Shown here: in pieces, positions 15,896-24,526 of the stretch
Layout of the letters: every line of letters starts with the position of its first letter
Position numbering within the stretch: position 1 is the stretch's first letter
Source of the DNA: Calditrichota bacterium
Lineage (GTDB): Bacteria; Calditrichota; Calditrichia; RBG-13-44-9
DNA length: 33,990 nt
Direction: 5' to 3'
NCBI GenBank assembly: GCA_016934605.1
Contig: JAFGSO010000019.1
Coordinates: 1 to 33,990, forward strand
The notes under the pieces: model-generated
Seen by the model: only the letters and a program-made list of their open reading frames with translations
Database searches by the model: none
Told to the model about the DNA's origin: nothing
Made by a program: the position numbers and the translations under genes

Positions 15896-16942
15896 ATGAC
15901 CCAGAAAACCTGCCTTGTTGTTGATGATGATTACGGAGCACGTCTCCTGGTTCAGAAAATCCTGGAAAAAGAAGGCTATCATATTACACTTGCCTCCGGG
16001 GGGCATGAGGCACTTGAGTATTTGAAGAAAGATTCATGTGATTTGATGATTTCGGACCTTAAGATGGAAGGAATGGATGGAATTGAACTGCTGAATAAAG
16101 TTAAGCAATCTGAACCGAATCTGTCAGTGATTATCCTGACCGGGCATGCCTCAATTCAGACTGCCATTGAGGCCCTTAGACTGGGAGCTGTCGATTATCT
16201 GACGAAACCGGTTAATGCAGACGAATTGCGAATCCGGGTAAAAAAAGCGATTGAAAGAATAAACCTGGAAAATCGGCTCACCGAAATAGAACGACAGCTG
16301 ACTTATAACGCAACTGTGACGACAGCTAACCACGAGATTAATCAACCACTGACTGTAATTCTTTCCGGCGTTGATATGATCAAAATGGAATTTGATAAAA
16401 AACATATCGGTGACAAGAAAATCCTGAATTATCTTAACCTGATCGAAAAATCCAGTCTTAGAATTGCCAATATTCTCAGGAGTTTTCGTGAAATTTCAAC
16501 ACCTGTTATTCAGAAAATTCCTCATGGTATGAGAATGATTGAACTCAGAAAAGGCGAAAAGTACAAACATGCCTCAGAAAAATATATCCTGGTAATTGAG
16601 GATGAAGAACAGATACGGATTCTGATAAGGGACATGCTGGAAAGTGCCGGATACCACGTGATTCTTGCCTCAAATGCCCATGAAGGAATTGAAATTTACG
16701 AAAGTCAAAAAAATGTCATCGATCTTGTGCTTCTGGATTACTATCTTCCTGACAGTTCCGGATTGCAGGTTTTCAGAAAAATAAGAGAAGTTGATAAAAA
16801 CAGTCATATTCTTCTGACTTCCGGATTCGATATCGACGATGATATTCAGAAAGCTCTGGATGAAGGAGCCATCGGATTTCTGAGTAAACCATTCAATCGT
16901 GAACAAATTGTAAACTTTATTCAGCAACTCACCATTCAGTAA
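15896..16942 (+). CDS. Receiver-DHp-receiver phosphorelay protein lacking an ATPase domain
   Basis: Order: receiver 1 (D62, T90, K112 in track numbering), HisKA-like dimerisation helices with a canonical H box ATVTTANHEINQPLTVILSGVDMI (H154), then directly receiver 2 (D289 in LVLLDYYLPD, K339 in LSKPF). No N, G1 or G2 boxes occur between or after, so it cannot bind ATP like a kinase; about 25 residues link the helices to receiver 2. It looks like an Asp-His-Asp phosphotransfer hub. The track opens at 15872 (MMENKVTS); AAGG eight bases before Met9 at 15896 makes that start likelier, but 15872 is possible. It closes the signalling island and could pass phosphate to or from the receivers at 13085 and 4774. 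Confidence 0.87.
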   Translation: MTQKTCLVVDDDYGARLLVQKILEKEGYHITLASGGHEALEYLKKDSCDLMISDLKMEGMDGIELLNKVKQSEPNLSVIILTGHASIQTAIEALRLGAVDYLTKPVNADELRIRVKKAIERINLENRLTEIERQLTYNATVTTANHEINQPLTVILSGVDMIKMEFDKKHIGDKKILNYLNLIEKSSLRIANILRSFREISTPVIQKIPHGMRMIELRKGEKYKHASEKYILVIEDEEQIRILIRDMLESAGYHVILASNAHEGIEIYESQKNVIDLVLLDYYLPDSSGLQVFRKIREVDKNSHILLTSGFDIDDDIQKALDEGAIGFLSKPFNREQIVNFIQQLTIQ

Positions 16943-16970
16943 ATAAAATCATAAATCGGATATTTCACCT

Positions 16971-17600
16971 TTGTCTGCACTGATTGAAATAGATATCAAG
17001 CTGTTTTTTTTTCTGAACCGCAGTATAGCCAATCCGGTTTTTGATATAATTATGCCGTTTGTGACAGACCTGGACAACTGGAAAATTCCCATTTTGATTG
17101 TCTGGATGTTTCTGATGATTCGGGGCGGAAAAAAAGGCCGGATAGTCGGAATTCTCCTGATATTTGTGCTGATCTCCACAGATCAGCTGTCCTCATCCCT
17201 GATAAAGCCTCTGGTAGGACGGATACGTCCCTGCCACACTCTGAATGATGTTCGTCTGCTGGTAGGCTGTGGAGGCAAACTGGCATTTCCCTCTTCTCAC
17301 GCCACCAATATTTCGGGGGTTGCTGTCCTGTTTTCCTTTTTTTACCGCAGGGGCACTGTCTGGTTTACAATAACTGCTCTGATCGTCGGTTTTTCCCGGA
17401 TATATGTTGGTGTTCATTATCCTGCCGACGTAGCCGGTGGGTTTTTGTTCGGTAGTGCCTCTGGTGGGCTTATTGTCTATTTTTATTTAAAAATATCAGA
17501 ATTTTATTCTTCTCTGGATTATCGTACGCTTCAAAGCAGTGTTTCTCCCAATAATAGGGAAGAGCTGAAGAATCCTTCGGGGAATTATAAATCCCGGTAA
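16971..17600 (+). CDS. PAP2-family membrane phosphatase
   Basis: A 209-residue integral-membrane lipid-phosphate phosphatase of the BacA-independent undecaprenyl-pyrophosphatase/PgpB type. All three PAP2 motifs are present: K79-x6-RP (KPLVGRIRP), PSSH (107-110) and SR-x5-H-x3-D (SRIYVGVHYPAD, H149, D153). About five transmembrane helices alternate with them. The start is TTG, with no upstream alternative and no good Shine-Dalgarno; the N-terminus LIEIDIKLFFFLNRSIANPVFD aligns with the usual family start, so the length looks right. It may recycle carrier lipid or dephosphorylate phosphatidate; substrate is not decided by the sequence. The DUF502 gene follows after 7 bases. Confidence 0.88.
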   Translation: MSALIEIDIKLFFFLNRSIANPVFDIIMPFVTDLDNWKIPILIVWMFLMIRGGKKGRIVGILLIFVLISTDQLSSSLIKPLVGRIRPCHTLNDVRLLVGCGGKLAFPSSHATNISGVAVLFSFFYRRGTVWFTITALIVGFSRIYVGVHYPADVAGGFLFGSASGGLIVYFYLKISEFYSSLDYRTLQSSVSPNNREELKNPSGNYKSR

Positions 17601-17607
17601 TTTTGTT

Positions 17608-18261
17608 ATGAGCATTGTATCGAAATTAAAGAATAATATCAAATCAAATCTAATACCCGGTATTATTGTAGTTGTTCCTCTGGTGATATCTTTGATTGTA
17701 CTCCGCTGGCTGATCAATTTTTTTGACAGCCTGATTCAACCGGCGCTTAAAAACTATATCCACATCTATATCCCGGGACTGGGAATACTTGTCAGTCTGA
17801 TTTTTATTTATCTGGTAGGCTTATCAACCAAAAACTATTTTGGAAATAAGTTGGTTCAGGTAGGGGAGTGGATAGTGGTCCGGATTCCGGTTGCCAAAAC
17901 CGTTTATCTTGCAGTCAAACAGATAATAACAACAATCACCTCACGAGAAAAGAAAAAAACTCAGAAGGTAGTCATGATCGAATATCCCGGAAAAGATTTA
18001 TATTCGCTCGGACTTTATAACGGGCTGGTGGAAGACCCGGTCAATAATCGCGTTATGGGTAGTATTCTGGTCATTACTTCCATCAATCCGACATCTGGAT
18101 TTACTGTACTTGTACCTGTAAAGAATATTCGTTTGACGGATCTCACAGTGGAACAGATGATGCGGTTCGTTGTTTCAGGGGGACTCGTGATACCGGAAAA
18201 GTTGAAAACACTTCCTTTCGAGGGTCTGCCGGCTGATAATTCGGAATTGGATTCAATTTAA
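17608..18261 (+). CDS. DUF502 family membrane protein
   Basis: A 217-residue protein of unknown function. Family features: IKSNLIPGIIVVVPLVISLIVL, first membrane helix (about 15-36), IPGLGILVSLIFIYLVGL, second helix (about 53-70), and VRIPVAKTVYLAVKQI, then a soluble beta-rich C-terminal domain (VVMIEYPGKDLYSLGL, TSGFTVLVPVKNI, VEQMMRFVVSGGLVIPE). DUF502 proteins are widespread and found in many envelope contexts, but no reaction is established. Its 3' end overlaps the convergent DinB-like gene by 9 bases. Confidence 0.88.
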   Translation: MSIVSKLKNNIKSNLIPGIIVVVPLVISLIVLRWLINFFDSLIQPALKNYIHIYIPGLGILVSLIFIYLVGLSTKNYFGNKLVQVGEWIVVRIPVAKTVYLAVKQIITTITSREKKKTQKVVMIEYPGKDLYSLGLYNGLVEDPVNNRVMGSILVITSINPTSGFTVLVPVKNIRLTDLTVEQMMRFVVSGGLVIPEKLKTLPFEGLPADNSELDSI

Positions 18262-18732
18262 TCCTTCATCACTCTCCAGGCTCTCCCTCAGAAGCGAGAT
18301 ATTCTGTTTGTCATTCCGGATCATTCTCCGGATGAACTCCTCAAATGTGACATGTCCCTCCAGTTCATGAAATCCGGTTCGATCCCAGGAAAAGACCGGT
18401 ATATTGTATAGAAAACGTATAATTTCTTTCTTTTGATACAGAAATTTTTCAATCAGCTGTTCCAGAGAGCGTTGATTCTGGATTGCCTGTTCCTTTAACC
18501 GTTCTACCTGGATAGCCGGTAGATAGGGATTTTCCAATTCTATAATCTTTTTTAACCGCATTTCAAGGATATCCTCTTCAACCACGGTAACTGTCCGGAT
18601 GATTTCACGAATTTTCAGTCGGCTATTTTCCGGATTTGGATTATGATCGGGAAGAGAAGAGAGAATAGATTGAAAATCGTTTAAATTTTCCTCTATATTC
18701 TTAATCAGATTTGATCGGTAGCCATCATTCAT
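18253..18732 (-). CDS. DinB-superfamily-like four-helix protein lacking the metal ligands
   Basis: A 159-residue helical protein. The sequence follows the DinB_2 pattern: LKIREIIRTVTVVEEDILEMRLKKII (compare IREILAHLADVExxWxxxR), ENPYLPAIQ, and DRTGFHELEGHVTFEEFIRRMIRNDKQNI (compare DWERTGVHPxxGxxTLxELLxHxxxHDxxH). The three histidines that bind metal in the family appear as Thr47, Asn140 and Asn144, so no metal site is expected. DinB-like proteins include thiol-transferases (bacillithiol, mycothiol) and uncharacterised members; loss of the ligands suggests a structural or binding role. No signal peptide. No clear Shine-Dalgarno. Convergent with DUF502, 9-base overlap. Confidence 0.65.
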   Translation of the reverse strand: MNDGYRSNLIKNIEENLNDFQSILSSLPDHNPNPENSRLKIREIIRTVTVVEEDILEMRLKKIIELENPYLPAIQVERLKEQAIQNQRSLEQLIEKFLYQKKEIIRFLYNIPVFSWDRTGFHELEGHVTFEEFIRRMIRNDKQNISLLRESLESDEGLN

Positions 18733-18976
18733 AATTGATACTGAATTAATTTTATATTTAAACTAATAAAAAAATGGACATAAAAAAAATGATTTTCATC
18801 ACACTTTGTATTTTCTGCTGGAGGACATAAAATTAATTTTTTTTGCTGTATTTTCCGGTTAAATTTTAGTAATAATAAAGGGCATCAATAAGTCAGATTC
18901 CATAAAAAAGGAGAAATAGCCCCTGCTGGATTAATGGAATTGTGTCAGGTCATCATGTTTTAACCGGAGTATTTCT
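18733..18976. other. Divergent intergenic region between the DinB-like gene and dnaE
   Basis: A 244-base AT-rich spacer that must hold both promoters. I see no RNA gene or clear hairpin. It contains AAAAAAGGAGAAATAG, a strong ribosome-binding-like sequence with no suitable start close behind it, and a 9-codon ORF (MELCQVIMF, 18934-18963) ending 13 bases before dnaE. TTGCTG followed after about 17-18 bases by TTAGTAA is a weak dnaE promoter candidate. Confidence 0.5.
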
Positions 18977-21900
18977 TTGTCTTCTTTTATTCATCTTCAT
19001 AACCATACCCACTACAGTTTGCTGGATGGAGCAGCAGAATTGCGAAAATTGCTCATCAGGGCCGGAGAATTGAAATATCCGGCTCTTGCTATCACTGATC
19101 ATGGCAACATGTTCGGTGTTCTGGATTTTTACCTGGAGGCGAAAAAGCTGGGTATAAAACCTATTATTGGCATGGAAGCTTACATTGCCCCGGGATCCAG
19201 ATTTGAAAAAAAGTCCGGGGGTTCTGGTGTTAAGCAGAATTCTTTTCATCTTATTTTACTCGCTAAAAACAGAACGGGTTACGATAATCTCATGAAATTA
19301 TCTTCTCTGGCTTATACCGAAGGCTTTTATTACAGGCCGAGAATCGATAAGGAAATTCTTCGTGAATACAGTGAAGGATTGATTTGTGCGACTGCCTGTA
19401 TGAAGGGGGAGATATTTTATAAAATAAATTATATGGAGAAATCTGAGGGTATTAAAGCTATTGAGGAATATCTGGATATTTTTGGAGAGGATTTTTATAT
19501 CGAGTTGCAGAATCACAATATTCCGGAAGAGCAGGGGTATGAAAATTTGTACAAGGTTGCCCGGGATATGAATATTCCTGTGATAGCCACCAATGATGTA
19601 CATTATCTGGAGAAAGAACATCATACATCCCACGATGTATTGTTGTGTATCCAGTCCGGTAAAACTGTATCCGATCAGAACCGGATGCGCTATAATACAG
19701 AAGAACTCTATCTGAAAAGTCCGGATGAAATGTATACAGCATTTCCCGGGAAAGCAGACGCTCTGGAAAGAACCCTGGAAATTGCAGAAAAATGTAATAT
19801 GGAAATCGAAACAGGTAATATTCTCCTGCCACGCTTTCCACTACCGAAAGAGTTCTCCAAAATGGAGCTGGATGATTTCCTTGAAGTGGAAGCCCGGAAA
19901 GGACTGCAAAATTTATATCCGAAAGTCTCGAAGGAGATTGAAGACCGCCTCAATCATGAGCTCCAGATAATACGAAAAACGGGATATGCCGGCTACTTTC
20001 TCATTGTTAAAGATTTTATCGATTTTGCAAAAAAGAATGACATTCCGGTCGGCCTCGGAAGGGGTTCCGTTGCCGGGAGCCTGGTGGCTTATGCGACCGG
20101 CATCACCCGGGTAGATCCCCTACGATACGATCTGCTTTTTGAACGGTTTCTCAATCCCGATCGGGTAAGTATGCCGGATATCGATATCGACTTCTGCTAC
20201 GAACGTCGTGAGGAAGTAATTGACTATGTTCGCAAAAAATATGGTGAAAAGAATGTTGCCCAGATAATTACCTTCGGTACTATGGCATCAAAAGGAGTGA
20301 TTCGTGATGTCGCCCGGGCGCTGGGAATTGAATATGCCAAGGCAGATGCCATTGCCAAACTGATTCCGGTTATTCAGGGCAAACCCATGCCGCTTGAAGA
20401 AGCTCTGCAAACCGTTCCGGAGCTTAAAGAGATGGATACAAATGGGGATGAACAGTTCAAGAAATTGATGAAACATGCCCGGGTGCTGGAAGGTCTTGCA
20501 CGTCATGCTTCTATTCATGCTGCCGGTATCATAATCGCCCCTGATGTTATTACAAATTACGTCCCCCTTTATCAAACCGAGGAAAAAGGCCAGAAAGTAG
20601 TAGCCACCCAGTTTAGTATGACCGGTTGTGAGACTATCGGCCTGTTGAAGATGGATTTCCTGGGATTGCGAACGCTCACTGTTTTACACCATACCGTTGA
20701 GATGCTGCGGGAAAAAGGCGTTGAACTGGATCTGGATGAATTGCCCCTTGATGATCAGCCTACTTATGAGATCTTCTGTGAAGGGAATACGGTCGGCATT
20801 TTTCAGTTTGAAAGTGCGGGAATGCAGGAATACCTGCGCAAGCTTCAACCAAACCGGATAGAAGATCTCATCGCCATGAATGCATTGTATCGTCCGGGTC
20901 CCATAGATAATATAGATCCCTATATTGCACGAAAAAGTGGCCAGGAAAAAATTGAATATATTCATCCTAAAATGGAACCGATTCTCCGTGAGACCTATGG
21001 CATAATCGTTTATCAGGAACAGGTTATGCGAATTGCCTCTGAGTTGGCAGGATTTTCTCTGGCAAAAGCGGATATTCTGCGGAAGGCCATAAGCAAAAAG
21101 AAACTGGAAGAAATGGAAAAACTGAAAATCGAGTTCATTGCCGGATGCCAGACAAATAATATCGATGAAGACACCGCGAAAGCGCTGTATGAACTGATTT
21201 TGAGATTCGCCAGTTATGGTTTTAATAAATCTCATTCGGCAGCATATGCATTGCTGGCCTATCAGACTGCTTATTTGAAAAGGCATTATCCTGCTGAATT
21301 CATGGCAGCTACCATGGCATCTGAAATGAATGATTCTGCAAGAATTTCTGTTCTCATCGAAGAATGCCGGAAAATGAATATCAGTATCTTACCCCCGAAT
21401 ATCAATATTTCCTCGGATATTTTTAAGGTAACCTCCCAACATCAGATCAGTTTTGCTCTCGCTGCCATCAAAAATGTTGGAAGAGCCGCCATTCGCTCTA
21501 TTATAAAGGCCCGCACCACTAATGGCCCGTTCAAAAATATTTTTCATATGATGCAACACGTTGATCTTCGCTCGGTTAATAAGAAAATCCTGGAGGCGCT
21601 TGTTCAGGCAGGTGCTCTTGATGAACTGGAAGGCAGCCGGGCTCAGAATTTTGCAGCTATTGAACTGGCAATCAGTTTTGCCCAGAAATATCAGAGCAGC
21701 GCTCAGAATAAGAGCCAGATTACCATGTTTGAGGTCATGGCAGAAGCATCAGATGGTGAAAATGATGACCGGAATTATATGACTTACCCGGAACTTCCTG
21801 ATGTACCGGAATGGCTTATTCAGGAAACGCTTCAACGGGAAAAGGAACTCCTGGGATTTTATATCAGTGGTCATCCGCTGGATCGTTACGCCAGGGAGAT

Positions 21901-22456
21901 AAATCTGTTCAGCACCCTGGACTGGAATGTTCAGGATACATACAGCCCTCAAAAAGAGGTTCAGACAGGCGCAATACTTACTCAGGTGAAGAAACACCTG
22001 GACCGTAAAGGGAATATTATGGCCTTCATTACCATGGAAGATAAAACCCACAGTTTCGAAGGGGTTGTATTTTCATCAGTCTATGAAAAATACAGTATGT
22101 ATCTGAACAAAGGAGAACTGATTTTTGCCAAGGGGAAAGTGAGCGAGGCGGAAGAAAAAACCTTTCGGATGCTCTGTGATGAGATTATCCCTCTCGCTGA
22201 AGTCCGAAACCGATTATCTAATGGTTTACAGTTAATTGTAGATCCGCATAATTTTAAGGAAGAAAAATTAAGCGAGCTTCTTCATCTGATTCAGCATTTT
22301 CCGGGAAATATTCCACTTTATTTTGAAATGAGACCAAACGGCAACGGAAGTGGTCTGGTGATGCGATCCAAAAAATTTCAGGTAATTTTAAGCGATGAAT
22401 TTCTGGACAAACTCCAGGATATCATGGGTAAAAAAAATATTCATATAAAAATCTGA
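18977..22456 (+). CDS. dnaE: DNA polymerase III alpha subunit, DnaE1 type
   Basis: The replicative polymerase, 1159 residues, full length. PHP domain at the N-terminus (HLHNHTHYSLLDG, ITDHGNMFG, NDVHYL) with its metal-binding residues apparently kept, unlike E. coli DnaE, so an active PHP proofreading nuclease is plausible. The C-family catalytic core has GLGRGSVAGSLVAY and MPDIDIDFCYERR; further motifs are YRPGPIDNIDPYI, GIIVYQEQVM and FNKSHSAAYALLAYQTAYLK. The helix-hairpin-helix region is at about 840-890 and an OB fold (VQTGAILTQVKKHLDRKGNIMAFITMEDK) at about 990-1070. The start is TTG with GGAG seven bases upstream; no ATG is available. It heads a tight run of genes ending with rpe and the lipid-kinase-like gene. 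Confidence 0.97.
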   Translation: MSSFIHLHNHTHYSLLDGAAELRKLLIRAGELKYPALAITDHGNMFGVLDFYLEAKKLGIKPIIGMEAYIAPGSRFEKKSGGSGVKQNSFHLILLAKNRTGYDNLMKLSSLAYTEGFYYRPRIDKEILREYSEGLICATACMKGEIFYKINYMEKSEGIKAIEEYLDIFGEDFYIELQNHNIPEEQGYENLYKVARDMNIPVIATNDVHYLEKEHHTSHDVLLCIQSGKTVSDQNRMRYNTEELYLKSPDEMYTAFPGKADALERTLEIAEKCNMEIETGNILLPRFPLPKEFSKMELDDFLEVEARKGLQNLYPKVSKEIEDRLNHELQIIRKTGYAGYFLIVKDFIDFAKKNDIPVGLGRGSVAGSLVAYATGITRVDPLRYDLLFERFLNPDRVSMPDIDIDFCYERREEVIDYVRKKYGEKNVAQIITFGTMASKGVIRDVARALGIEYAKADAIAKLIPVIQGKPMPLEEALQTVPELKEMDTNGDEQFKKLMKHARVLEGLARHASIHAAGIIIAPDVITNYVPLYQTEEKGQKVVATQFSMTGCETIGLLKMDFLGLRTLTVLHHTVEMLREKGVELDLDELPLDDQPTYEIFCEGNTVGIFQFESAGMQEYLRKLQPNRIEDLIAMNALYRPGPIDNIDPYIARKSGQEKIEYIHPKMEPILRETYGIIVYQEQVMRIASELAGFSLAKADILRKAISKKKLEEMEKLKIEFIAGCQTNNIDEDTAKALYELILRFASYGFNKSHSAAYALLAYQTAYLKRHYPAEFMAATMASEMNDSARISVLIEECRKMNISILPPNINISSDIFKVTSQHQISFALAAIKNVGRAAIRSIIKARTTNGPFKNIFHMMQHVDLRSVNKKILEALVQAGALDELEGSRAQNFAAIELAISFAQKYQSSAQNKSQITMFEVMAEASDGENDDRNYMTYPELPDVPEWLIQETLQREKELLGFYISGHPLDRYAREINLFSTLDWNVQDTYSPQKEVQTGAILTQVKKHLDRKGNIMAFITMEDKTHSFEGVVFSSVYEKYSMYLNKGELIFAKGKVSEAEEKTFRMLCDEIIPLAEVRNRLSNGLQLIVDPHNFKEEKLSELLHLIQHFPGNIPLYFEMRPNGNGSGLVMRSKKFQVILSDEFLDKLQDIMGKKNIHIKI

Positions 22457-22468
22457 CATCAGGAAAAT

Positions 22469-22930
22469 ATGAGAGCTGTTGTTCAAAGAGTTACAGAGGC
22501 CGGGGTGGAAATTGAAGGACAAACCATCAGCCAGATTGCGCAGGGACTTGTTGTGCTGCTGGGGATCCGGCACGAAGATAGTGAGGCGGATGCAGAATAC
22601 CTGGCTGCAAAAATTGCCAATCTGAGAATTTTTCAGGACGATCAGGATAAGATGAATCTCAGTCTGCTGGATGTCCGGGGTGAGGCACTGGTAATTTCAC
22701 AGTTTACACTGTATGGAAATACCAGAAAAGGCCGGCGCCCCAGTTTTATAGAAGCTGCCCCTCCCGCAAAGGCAGATCCTCTCTACGAATATTTTATGGA
22801 AATGCTTTCAAAACAGGGCATATCAGTAAAGCGTGGTGTTTTCGGTGCTATGATGCTGGTTCGGATCCATAATTATGGTCCGGTTACCATCCTGCTGGAT
22901 AGTGAAGAACAACATAAACCGAGGCAGTAA
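22469..22930 (+). CDS. dtd: D-aminoacyl-tRNA deacylase
   Basis: Hydrolyses D-amino acids (and glycine) mischarged onto tRNA, a cytosolic proofreading step. 153 residues, standard length. The starting MRAVVQRVTEAGVEIEG, the SQFTLYGNTRKGRRPSF motif (S77-Y82) and the NYGPVT motif with the cross-subunit Gly-cisPro (G137-P138) are all intact. AGGA lies 6 bases before the ATG, which is 12 bases after the dnaE stop, so it is co-transcribed with dnaE. Confidence 0.96.
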   Translation: MRAVVQRVTEAGVEIEGQTISQIAQGLVVLLGIRHEDSEADAEYLAAKIANLRIFQDDQDKMNLSLLDVRGEALVISQFTLYGNTRKGRRPSFIEAAPPAKADPLYEYFMEMLSKQGISVKRGVFGAMMLVRIHNYGPVTILLDSEEQHKPRQ

Positions 22931-22944
22931 TTTCCGAGGAAAAT

Positions 22945-23772
22945 ATGGAAGAGAAAAATCATCCATTCTGGCGGAAAATATTAAATTTAAGAACGATCGG
23001 AATTCTATTTCTGGTTCTTGTGGGATTTATGTTTTTTGTCCTTCTTATGGATTATGTGATTATGCCGTGGTATACCAAACATGGACAGTCCATGGAACTT
23101 CCCGATGTCACCGATAAGCCTGTGGACGAGGGAATCACAATCCTTGAAGAGGGGGGCTTCGAGCCGGTGATTCAGGACTCAGTCTATGACGAACAGTTCG
23201 CTCCCGGCAAAATTATCCAGCAAAATCCTCTACCTTATTCTATGGTAAAGGAAGGCAGGAGGGTCTATATCATTGTCAGCATCGGAGAGAAACCGCGCTA
23301 TATGCCACAGTTGATCGGTTTGACGCCTCAGGATGCTGAATTTAGACTGAAAGAGCAGGGATTGACCCTTAATCAGGTTTTTTATGAATTTTCAGATTTT
23401 TACCCACGCGGGGTGGTTATTAATCAATCTTTACCTGCAGCCGAAGAAGTTGAAAGGAATCAGAAAGTCAATATAACCGTCAGCCTCGGTCAGGCACCAA
23501 CATCTCAGGAAATCCCGAACCTGGTTGGCAAAAGTCTGGAAACTGCTGAAAAAGAACTTGAGTCCCTGGGTGTGCCTGTGGGACGAATCAGATATTCCTA
23601 CCGTCCTAAACTTGTCCCGGGTACGATACTTCATCAATCTGTTGCTGCAGGGAAAAGCGCTGTGCAAACTAATTCCATTGATTTGATTGTCAGTACCGAC
23701 GAGCCACCCCCTGAAGAAAACAGGGAAGACAGTCTCATGGAAAATATGGAGAATGAGAATGAGCCTGAATAA
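22945..23772 (+). CDS. Membrane-anchored triple-PASTA protein without kinase domain
   Basis: 275 residues: short cytoplasmic N-terminus, one transmembrane helix (about 17-39), then three PASTA domains outside (about 50-113, 116-182 and 187-253; for example ELPDVTDKPVDEGITILEEGGFEPV and EIPNLVGKSLETAEKELESLGV), and an acidic tail EENREDSLMENMENENEPE. PASTA domains bind muropeptides in kinases such as PrkC/PknB and occur in penicillin-binding proteins. Here neither a kinase nor a transpeptidase domain is attached. The next gene is rpe, a neighbour of prkC in Firmicutes. GAGGA precedes the ATG. Confidence 0.9.
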   Translation: MEEKNHPFWRKILNLRTIGILFLVLVGFMFFVLLMDYVIMPWYTKHGQSMELPDVTDKPVDEGITILEEGGFEPVIQDSVYDEQFAPGKIIQQNPLPYSMVKEGRRVYIIVSIGEKPRYMPQLIGLTPQDAEFRLKEQGLTLNQVFYEFSDFYPRGVVINQSLPAAEEVERNQKVNITVSLGQAPTSQEIPNLVGKSLETAEKELESLGVPVGRIRYSYRPKLVPGTILHQSVAAGKSAVQTNSIDLIVSTDEPPPEENREDSLMENMENENEPE

Positions 23773-24463
23773 GGGTGAATACCAGATCCTTCCTTCAATT
23801 CTTGCCGGTGATGCCGGAAAACTGGTGGAAGAAGCACATTCCGTTGATATAACGGAGATAGAGTATCTTCATGTCGATGTAATGGACGGACATTATGTTC
23901 CAAATCTGACCATGGGCCCGGATGTGGTAAAATCGCTTAAAAAGAATACGCGCTTTAAACTGGATGTACACCTGATGATTGACAATGCGTCCGAAATGAT
24001 CCCTGTTTTTATTGATGCCGGGGCGGATATTCTGACAATCCATCAGGAAGGGGTCTTACACCTGCACCGCGAAATTCATCGAATTAAGCAGCTGGGAGCA
24101 CTTGCCGGTGTGAGCCTGAATCCGGCAACGTCCCTGGAAACGTTGCGATGGGTTCTTCCGGATCTGGATCTGGTATTGATCATGTGCGTTAATCCCGGTT
24201 TCAGCGGACAGGATTTTATCGAATCAAGCATGGATAAGGTGAAACAATTAGCACAATGGAAGCAGAGGGACGGCGCAAAACTGGTGATAGAAGTGGATGG
24301 TGGTATCGGACCGGCGAACATTGGAAAAATGTATGAAGCCGGCGCCAGATATTTCGTAGCCGGCAGCGCTGTTTTTTACCAGAGCGACCGTAAAGCTGCT
24401 CTCCATAAATTGTTACACGCTATTAATTCCGAAAGGACAAGGCAAGGATCGCTTCAGGTATAG
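23759..24463 (+). CDS. rpe: Ribulose-phosphate 3-epimerase
   Basis: Interconverts ribulose-5-phosphate and xylulose-5-phosphate in the pentose phosphate pathway. A TIM-barrel enzyme with all signatures: QILPSILAGD, HVDVMDGHYVPNLTMGP, DVHLMI, GVSLNPAT, LIMCVNPGFSGQDFI, IEVDGGIGPANI and YFVAGSAVF. The track start at 23687 lies deep inside the PASTA gene; GGAG seven bases before the ATG at 23759 gives MSLNKGEYQILPSIL and a normal 234 residues. It overlaps the PASTA gene by 14 bases, so translation is probably coupled. Confidence 0.95.
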   Translation: MSLNKGEYQILPSILAGDAGKLVEEAHSVDITEIEYLHVDVMDGHYVPNLTMGPDVVKSLKKNTRFKLDVHLMIDNASEMIPVFIDAGADILTIHQEGVLHLHREIHRIKQLGALAGVSLNPATSLETLRWVLPDLDLVLIMCVNPGFSGQDFIESSMDKVKQLAQWKQRDGAKLVIEVDGGIGPANIGKMYEAGARYFVAGSAVFYQSDRKAALHKLLHAINSERTRQGSLQV

Positions 24464-24526
24464 AACCTACCGAACGCTTGCAGAGAAATTGGCGAAAAAA
24501 ATTATCAAAAAAACTTCTGAGAAGGA

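Noticed and set aside
20684-21286. 200-aa minus-strand ORF
   Set aside because: Lies entirely antisense to conserved dnaE coding sequence and matches no family; a shadow frame.
23687-23758. N-terminal extension of rpe in the ORF track
   Set aside because: The extra residues are out-of-frame PASTA-gene sequence; the ribosome site and family alignment favour 23759.
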